Shown here one piece after another: positions 59,453 to 64,000 of a stretch of 64,000 nt of DNA (position 1 is the stretch's first letter; every line of letters begins with the position of its first letter). The stretch is from positions 4,248,501-4,312,500 of the forward strand of contig NZ_CP029773.1 in assembly GCF_003205835.1 (NCBI RefSeq), written 5' to 3'. The DNA is from Stenotrophomonas maltophilia (GTDB taxonomy: Bacteria; Pseudomonadota; Gammaproteobacteria; Xanthomonadales; Xanthomonadaceae). The notes beneath the pieces were generated by a model. It had not been told where the DNA came from, did no database searches, and worked only from the letters and a program-made list of their open reading frames with translations. Position numbers and translations under genes: made by a program.

Positions 59453-60227
59453 TGTTCTTTTTTGGCAGCGCGCGGACGTAGGACGACTTGCCGTCCTTCT
59501 TCAGCTCGAACAGCCCGATCGCTGCCAGCAGATCGCTGAGCTTGCCGTAGCCGTAGTTGCGCGGGTCGAACGAGGCCTGGTTGCCGATCTGGCTGCCGAC
59601 GGGGCCCAGGTGCGACCAGCCATCCTCGCCCTCGGCCGAGGACACCGCACGGCGCAGCATCTTCACCAGCCGCGTATCGCTGCGCATTTCCGCACCGCTC
59701 TTGCGCGGCCGCGCATCATCATTGGCGACGGGTTCGTTCGATGCCTGCTCACTCGATGCCTGTTCGGCATCCGGCACGCTGGCGTGGGTCTGCCCCAGCG
59801 CTTCCAGATAAGTGAATTTCGAGCACGCGTTGACGAACGGTTCCGGCGTCTTCTTCTCGCCGAAGCCATACACCTTCACGCCGTCGGTCAGCAGGCGCAT
59901 CACCATCGGGGTGAAATCGGCATCGCTGGAGACGATGGCGAAGCCATCAAGGTTACGCGCGTACAGCAGGTCCATGGCGTCGATCACCATCGCCATGTCC
60001 GAAGCATTCTTGCCCTTGCTGTAGGCGAACTGCTGGATCGGGCGGATCGCGTATTCGTGCAGCACCGCTTCCCAGCCCTTCAGCCGCGGGCTCTTCCAGT
60101 TGCCATAGGCGCGGCGTACGTTGGCCACGCCGTAGCGGGCGACTTCGGCCAGGACCTCGTCGATCTTCGAGGCCGGCGCGTTGTCGGCGTCGATCAACAG
60201 GGCGATGCGCTTTTCCGGTTCGCTCAT
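59448..60227 (-). CDS. NYN-domain protein (LabA-like PIN-fold nuclease) with LOTUS-like tail
   Basis: A 259-residue protein. The N-terminal NYN domain (about 5-145) keeps the acidic residues of PIN-like RNases: LLIDADNAPASKIDEVLAE, MAMVIDAMDLLY and VSSDADFTPMVMRL. The C-terminal region (WSHLGPVGSQIG...FDPRNYGYGKLSDLLAAIGLFEL) resembles a LOTUS/OST-HTH RNA-binding module. A metal-dependent RNase role is inferred. AGGAG precedes ATG 60227. The TAG stop is inside a SMAG GTAG. Confidence 0.85.
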   Translation of the reverse strand: MSEPEKRIALLIDADNAPASKIDEVLAEVARYGVANVRRAYGNWKSPRLKGWEAVLHEYAIRPIQQFAYSKGKNASDMAMVIDAMDLLYARNLDGFAIVSSDADFTPMVMRLLTDGVKVYGFGEKKTPEPFVNACSKFTYLEALGQTHASVPDAEQASSEQASNEPVANDDARPRKSGAEMRSDTRLVKMLRRAVSSAEGEDGWSHLGPVGSQIGNQASFDPRNYGYGKLSDLLAAIGLFELKKDGKSSYVRALPKKNR

Positions 60228-60350
60228 GGGCTCCTCACGGGCCGTTGCCTGAACCCGAGTATCGCCGATCCACGCAGGCGCTGACGTGACAGGCAGCCGC
60301 CGTGCGAAGATGCCAGGCGCTTCCCCCAATGCCCCCACTGGAGTGAGTCG

Positions 60351-61628
60351 ATGAGTCGCGAGCGCGTTCCCCACCTGGTTGTTGTCGGCGGTGGTTTTGC
60401 CGGCCTCTGGGCCACCCGTGCCCTGGCCCGCGAGCGCATACGCATCACCCTGGTCGATCGCCGCAACCACCACCTGTTCCAGCCGCTGCTGTACCAGGTG
60501 GCCACCGCCGGCCTGTCCGCGCCGGACATCGCCGCGCCGCTGCGCCACATCCTCGGCCACCAGCGCAATGTAGAAGTCCGCCTCGGCGAAGTGGTGGCCA
60601 TCGACAAGCAGGCCCGGCAGATCCGCATGGCCGATGGCAGCACGCTGGACTACGACAGCCTGCTGCTGGCCACCGGCGCCACCCACGCCTACTTCGGCAA
60701 CGACCAGTGGGCTGATGATGCCCCCGGCCTGAAGACGCTGGACGATGCCATCGCACTGCGCCGCAAGCTGCTGCTGGCGTTCGAGCGCGCCGAGGCCGAA
60801 CCGGACCCGGCGAAGAAGGCGGCATGGCTGAGCTTCGCGGTGGTTGGCGGCGGTCCCACCGGTGTTGAACTGGCCGGCACCCTGGCCGAGATCGCGCGGC
60901 ATACGCTACGCAACGAATTCCGCCACATCGATCCGGCCAGCGCCAAGGTGCGGCTGGTCGAGGCTGGCCCGCGCGTGCTGTCCTCGTTCCCGGAAGTGCT
61001 TTCGCTGAAAGCACGCCGGCAGCTGGAAAAGCTGGGCGTGGAAGTGCTGACCGGTACCCCGGTGAGCGACATCGACAGCCAGGGCTTCAAGCTCGGTGAG
61101 CAGTTCGTGCCGGCCCGCACCGTGGTCTGGGCCGCCGGCGTGGCCGCATCGCCGCTGGCGCGCACGCTGGACGTGCCGCTGGATCGCGCCGGCCGCGTGC
61201 AGGTGCAACCGGACCTGACCCTGCCCGATCACCCGGAGCTGTTCGTGGCCGGTGACCTGGCCGCACTGAGCCAGGCCGACGGCAAGCCGGTACCCGGCGT
61301 GGCACCCGCTGCCAAGCAGATGGGCAAGTACGTGGCCGGGGTGATCCGCGCACGCCTGCACGGCAAGCCCGAGCCCGGCCCGTTCAAGTACGCCGACTAC
61401 GGCAATCTCGCCACCATCGGCCGCATGGCCGCGATCGTGCACCTGGGCCGGCTGCAGTTGTCGGGCATCCTGGCCTGGTGGTTCTGGCTGGCCGCGCACG
61501 TGTTCTTCCTGATCGGCTTCCGCAACCGCATCGTGGTGCTGCTGAACTGGGCGGTCGCGTACTGGAGCTACCAGCGCAGCGCGCGCATCATCTTCGGGGA
61601 TGATCAGGATGATCGGCGGCGAAAGTAG
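60351..61628 (+). CDS. ndh: Type II NADH dehydrogenase / FAD-dependent oxidoreductase
   Basis: A 425-residue membrane-bound NDH-2: FAD-binding GGGFAG (13-18), LVDRRNHHLFQPLLYQVATAGLS, NAD-binding VVGGGPTGVELAGTLAEI (near 165), and C-terminal amphipathic/hydrophobic anchor (FWLAAHVFFLIGFRNRIVVLLNWAVAYW). It passes electrons from NADH to quinone without pumping protons. GGAGTGAG precedes the ATG. TAG stop lies in a SMAG GTAG. Confidence 0.9.
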   Translation: MSRERVPHLVVVGGGFAGLWATRALARERIRITLVDRRNHHLFQPLLYQVATAGLSAPDIAAPLRHILGHQRNVEVRLGEVVAIDKQARQIRMADGSTLDYDSLLLATGATHAYFGNDQWADDAPGLKTLDDAIALRRKLLLAFERAEAEPDPAKKAAWLSFAVVGGGPTGVELAGTLAEIARHTLRNEFRHIDPASAKVRLVEAGPRVLSSFPEVLSLKARRQLEKLGVEVLTGTPVSDIDSQGFKLGEQFVPARTVVWAAGVAASPLARTLDVPLDRAGRVQVQPDLTLPDHPELFVAGDLAALSQADGKPVPGVAPAAKQMGKYVAGVIRARLHGKPEPGPFKYADYGNLATIGRMAAIVHLGRLQLSGILAWWFWLAAHVFFLIGFRNRIVVLLNWAVAYWSYQRSARIIFGDDQDDRRRK

Positions 61629-61647
61629 ATCCACGCCATGCGTGGAT
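61625..61647 (+). repeat. SMAG palindrome overlapping the ndh stop
   Basis: GTAG-ATCCACGC-CAT-GCGTGGAT; the TAG (61626-61628) is the ndh stop. Confidence 0.85.
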
Positions 61648-61686
61648 GTTTGAACCCTGTCTCCAACCACCACTCAAAGGACTGCC

Positions 61687-62007
61687 ATGACCACCTCCAC
61701 CACCCAACAGAAGCGTGCGCGCACCGCCCTTGAACAGTTGCTGGGCACCGAAGAAGGCGACGACAGCGTCGACCTGTTCGTCCAGCATCATCTGGATGAG
61801 ATCGAAGCCGACTACTGGATCGCGCACCTGGGCACGCCCACGCCGGCGGCCAGTGCGGTGCTGGGCCTGCTGCAGCCGCGCGAACCGTGGGGAGACGATG
61901 GATCGGTGCACATCGATTTTTCGCTGCCGGGCGATGTCTCGCAGTATGTGCTGAGTGTCGAGCTCGATGAGGACGACGAAGTGATTGGCGTTTCAATGGA
62001 CAGTTGA
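61687..62007 (+). CDS. Small acidic hypothetical protein
   Basis: A 106-residue cytosolic acidic protein: TTSTTQQKRARTALEQLLGTEEGDDSVDLFVQHHLDEIEADYW, then FSLPGDVSQYVLSVELDEDDEVIGVSM. No membrane segment or known catalytic motif; may be a domain of the DUF2004 kind, not confirmed. Follows ndh by 58 bases with a SMAG in the gap. Confidence 0.6.
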   Translation: MTTSTTQQKRARTALEQLLGTEEGDDSVDLFVQHHLDEIEADYWIAHLGTPTPAASAVLGLLQPREPWGDDGSVHIDFSLPGDVSQYVLSVELDEDDEVIGVSMDS

Positions 62008-62020
62008 GCGCGGTGGCGTC

Positions 62021-62039
62021 ATCCACGCATGGCGCGGAT
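62021..62039. repeat. Degenerate SMAG palindrome
   Basis: ATCCACGC-ATG-GCGCGGAT without a clear GTAG on the expected side. Confidence 0.5.
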
Positions 62040-62134
62040 CCACGGCATCAAGCCCATTTCTCCCGCACCCAACTGCATGCACATGGATGATCGCTACGAC
62101 CGGCGACCGAAGCGATCTTCGCGGCACGCGTCGC

Positions 62135-62566
62135 TCACGGTGCCTTCGGTTTCGGGTACCACAGCGCGTTGACGATGACCCAGCGCTGGTCGAAGCGGCC
62201 CATGTGGAAGTAGTCGACGAACCACGGGGTTTCCAGTCGCACCGAGGCCGCGTTGCCGGTCACGTCCAGCACCGTGCAGCGGCGCTCCCATTGATCCTTC
62301 GGGGTCTTCAATGCGCCCTGTTTCGTCAACGAGACCAGCTCTTCCTTCGACATGCGGCGCAGGCCCAGGCGTTCGTCCGGCGTATCGCCAAGGACCGCGC
62401 GCTTGGCCAGGTCCGGGTGCAGGGAGCGGGCGACGCGCTGTGGATCGGCTTCCAGTTGGCCGTCGACGTAGTCATGGCAGGTGGCTTCGATGGCTGCGAG
62501 GGTGGCCGGATCGGCAGTGGGGCTCGTTGCTGCGGAGAGAGCAAACAGCAGGGCAATCGTGGACAT
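62135..62566 (-). CDS. Exported lumazine-binding/NTF2-like (SnoaL-fold) protein
   Basis: A 143-residue protein with a signal peptide (STIALLFALSAATSP) and a cone-shaped NTF2-like domain: AIEATCHDYVDGQLEADPQRVARSLHPDLAKR and WFVDYFHMGRFDQRWVIVNALW, the pattern of the putative lumazine-binding family. Ligand unknown. TGGAGA upstream fixes the start at 62566. Confidence 0.75.
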   Translation of the reverse strand: MSTIALLFALSAATSPTADPATLAAIEATCHDYVDGQLEADPQRVARSLHPDLAKRAVLGDTPDERLGLRRMSKEELVSLTKQGALKTPKDQWERRCTVLDVTGNAASVRLETPWFVDYFHMGRFDQRWVIVNALWYPKPKAP

Positions 62567-62619
62567 CCGGGTCTCCAGCTCTGGGCGCGGGGCGATCATC
62601 GCATGGGCCGGGTAGCCCT

Positions 62620-62711
62620 TCCACGCATGGCGTGGATCTACTGTAGAGCCGAGCCCATGCTCGGCCGATCCTCGTCGCCAATCCAGCAGCCGAGCATGGG
62701 CTCGGCTCTAC
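62620..62711. repeat. SMAG cluster (three palindromes)
   Basis: TCCACGC-ATG-GCGTGGATCTAC (62620-62641), GTAG-AGCCGAGC-CCAT-GCTCGGC (62643-62665) and inverted AGCCGAGC-ATGG-GCTCGGCT-CTAC (62688-62711). The last contains the GIY-YIG stop codon. Confidence 0.85.
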
Positions 62712-62983
62712 AGAACAGCCTCGGCAGGCGCCTGCAGCCAGGCCAGCTTGCGTTCGCGCGGCTGCTGCTTGAGCTGCCATTCGGCGCGGGAGGCGGCCGC
62801 CCGGTCCGGGTACTCGCGCACGGCCAGCACCCGCAGCGGCGGCCGGGCCCGGGTGTAGCGCGCGCCCTTGCCAGCCTGGTGGGCGGCGAAACGCGCGTCC
62901 ACGTCGGTGCTGATGCCGGCGTAATAGCTGCCATCGCGGCATTCGAGCAGGTACAGGAACCACGGGCGGACGGACGGGGCCAT
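62708..62983 (-). CDS. GIY-YIG domain protein (UPF0213 type)
   Basis: A 91-residue protein with the nuclease-like core: FLYLLECRDGSYYAGIS (GIY), STDVDARFAAHQAGKGARYTRAR, and the catalytic Arg/Glu helix RAAASRAEWQLKQQPRERKLAW. Too small for a homing nuclease; UPF0213 members are widespread with unknown role. Stop codon TAG lies in a SMAG GTAG. Confidence 0.9.
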   Translation of the reverse strand: MAPSVRPWFLYLLECRDGSYYAGISTDVDARFAAHQAGKGARYTRARPPLRVLAVREYPDRAAASRAEWQLKQQPRERKLAWLQAPAEAVL

Positions 62984-63015
62984 GCCCGGATTATGCCGTG
63001 CTGCACTGCAGCGGA

Positions 63016-63021
63016 TATACT
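63016..63021 (+). promoter_or_regulatory. -10 box of the riboswitch transcript
   Basis: TATACT, about 10 bases upstream of the first aptamer; a good -35 is not evident. Confidence 0.5.
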
Positions 63022-63029
63022 GGCGCCCG

Positions 63030-63225
63030 AATGCAGGAGAGAGGCGCCGCGCTGGCGCCCGCCGAAGGCGCAGGCTCCCATGATCGCTCAGGCCGGTGGG
63101 CTGGAATCCCACCAACCATGCATTCGACTCGCCGAGCTGGAGAGAGGTCACCGGGCACGCCCGGGACGATCCGCCGAAGGGGCACGCGGCCCATGCCGCT
63201 GAACTCTCAGGCAAAAGGACAGCGG
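63030..63225 (+). ncRNA. Tandem glycine riboswitch
   Basis: Two aptamers in series. First: GCAGGAGAGAGGC, CCGAAGGCGCAGGC and the CTCAGG-like closing segment (63030 to about 63115). Second: GCTGGAGAGAGG (63136-63147), CCGCCGAAGGGGCACG (63171-63186) and CTCTCAGGCAAAAGGACAG (63204-63222). These core blocks match the gcvT-type glycine aptamer, which binds glycine cooperatively in tandem. It controls the TRIC-like gene starting at 63315. Confidence 0.85.
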
Positions 63226-63314
63226 GAGCGGCACCGGTCATCGTCATCCCGTCATTGCGCAGGCAGTGGCGGTAGTCGCGCATGGCCGGCCCCACCGCGC
63301 CCGGAGCCTGTCCC

Positions 63315-63932
63315 ATGCTGCTGTCCATCATCTACCTGATCGCCATTTCCGCCGAAGCCATGACCGGCGCGCTGTCCGCCGGCCGTCGCCGCATGGACCT
63401 GTTCGGGGTGGTCATGATCGCCTGCGTCACCGCCCTCGGGGGCGGTTCGCTGCGCGACATCCTGCTCGGCCACTACCCGTTGGGCTGGGTGAAGCATCCC
63501 GAGTACCTGGGCTTCACCGTATGCGCGGCGCTGATCGCCACCTGGGTGGCGCGCTGGATGCACCACTTCCGTCGCACCTTCCTGGTGCTCGATGGCCTGG
63601 GCCTGATCGCCTTCACCCTGATTGGCTGCTCGATCGCGCGCGAGGCCGGCCATGCGATGCCGATCGTGCTGATCGCCGGCATGCTGACCGGTGCCTTCGG
63701 TGGCGTGCTGCGCGACATTCTCTGCAACGAGGTGCCGCTGATCTTCCAGAAGGAGCTGTACGCGATCATCGCGCTGCTGACCGGCGCGGCGTATCTGCTG
63801 CTGCTGCACTGGGGCGTGGCCGATGCCACCGCGATCCTGTGCTGCCTCGGCGGCGGCTTCGCGCTGCGCCTGCTGGCGATCCACTACCGCTGGGAAATGC
63901 CGAAGTTCGTCTATCACGACGAAGTGCATTGA
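63315..63932 (+). CDS. TRIC/UPF0126-family membrane channel under glycine control
   Basis: A 205-residue, seven-helix inner-membrane protein: two similar halves with SIIYLIAISAEAMTGALSAGRRRMDLFG...CVTALGGGSLRDILLGHYPLGW and LVLDGLGLIAFTLIGCSIA...MLTGAFGGVLRDILCNEVPLIF, the repeat signature of UPF0126 (now TRIC cation channels). The glycine riboswitch makes glycine export or a related role plausible. Start ATG 63315 behind CGGAGCCTG. Confidence 0.9.
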   Translation: MLLSIIYLIAISAEAMTGALSAGRRRMDLFGVVMIACVTALGGGSLRDILLGHYPLGWVKHPEYLGFTVCAALIATWVARWMHHFRRTFLVLDGLGLIAFTLIGCSIAREAGHAMPIVLIAGMLTGAFGGVLRDILCNEVPLIFQKELYAIIALLTGAAYLLLLHWGVADATAILCCLGGGFALRLLAIHYRWEMPKFVYHDEVH

Positions 63933-63945
63933 GCCTCTTCGTTGC

Positions 63946-63962
63946 GTCGAGCCATGCTCGAC
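63946..63962. repeat. Short palindrome, SMAG-like
   Basis: GTCGAGC-CAT-GCTCGAC, a 7-bp perfect dyad just after the TRIC gene, like the SMAG core but without GTAG. Confidence 0.5.
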
Positions 63963-64000
63963 TGCGCTTTGCAGGAAACCAACGCGCTTCGCGCGCACGT

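Noticed and set aside
32023..62711. Repeated short palindromes as a possible CRISPR array
   Set aside because: They are isolated or paired, not regularly spaced with unique spacers, and match the SMAG/REP pattern.

Overview
The window is GC-rich, densely coding DNA from a gamma-proteobacterium of the Xanthomonadaceae, almost certainly Stenotrophomonas (S. maltophilia complex). The evidence is the many short GTAG-headed palindromes (the SMAG/REP family of S. maltophilia), a large TonB-dependent receptor, an autotransporter protease, several drug-type efflux pumps, and housekeeping order typical of xanthomonads (def-fmt-rsmB facing lysM-dprA-smg-GYF-topA-tsaC).

Layout. 1-6500: the 3' end of a subtilase autotransporter, a CmlA/FloR-like MFS pump with a structured leader, a LysR regulator and a divergent DHA2 MFS pump, then a ferritin-like stress protein. 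6700-18300: a 36-residue membrane peptide, a TonB-dependent receptor with a winged-helix protein, EamA exporter/AraC regulator (divergent), two small membrane proteins, a GST, an H-NS-like protein, DoxX, a GlxA-type regulator divergent from an alpha/beta hydrolase, and an orphan protein.

18400-25000 is the accessory part. It has a translationally coupled pair of exported proteins, then a more AT-rich segment (about 19.9-24.25 kb). That segment is flanked by a 28-bp direct repeat (26/28 identical) whose right copy abuts the 3' end of a tRNA-Ile(CAU)/Met-type gene. It carries a PIG-L deacetylase, two DNA-binding excisionase-like proteins, a small Cys-rich exported protein, a streptogrisin-like protease and decayed fragments, but no integrase: a likely remnant of an integrated element.

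25200-44600: rpoD, dtd, an LpxL/HtrB-type acyltransferase, ribA, a PH-domain membrane pair (the second member cut by an amber codon), an LPS/surface-glycan group (CDP-glycerol transferase-like, WaaE-like, GT4, ArnT-like), rsmB-fmt-def, a LysM protein, dprA, smg and two GYF_2-domain membrane proteins, one fused to a pilin-like segment. 44800-64000: topA, tsaC, two DUF4124-like exported proteins, SDR, lipoprotein, sppA, a MATE pump, a DUF3106 pair, priA with an inverted pair of perfect DnaA boxes upstream, GST, NYN-domain protein, ndh, small proteins, a GIY-YIG protein, and a tandem glycine riboswitch in front of a TRIC/UPF0126 channel.

The most notable non-gene patterns are: SMAG palindromes whose GTAG supplies the stop codon of four genes (topA, NYN, ndh, GIY-YIG); the competing hairpins in front of the Cml-like pump; the DnaA-box pair next to priA; the tRNA-associated repeat; and the in-frame amber codon in the PH-domain gene. 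Family assignments rest on motif recognition by eye; no database search was run.
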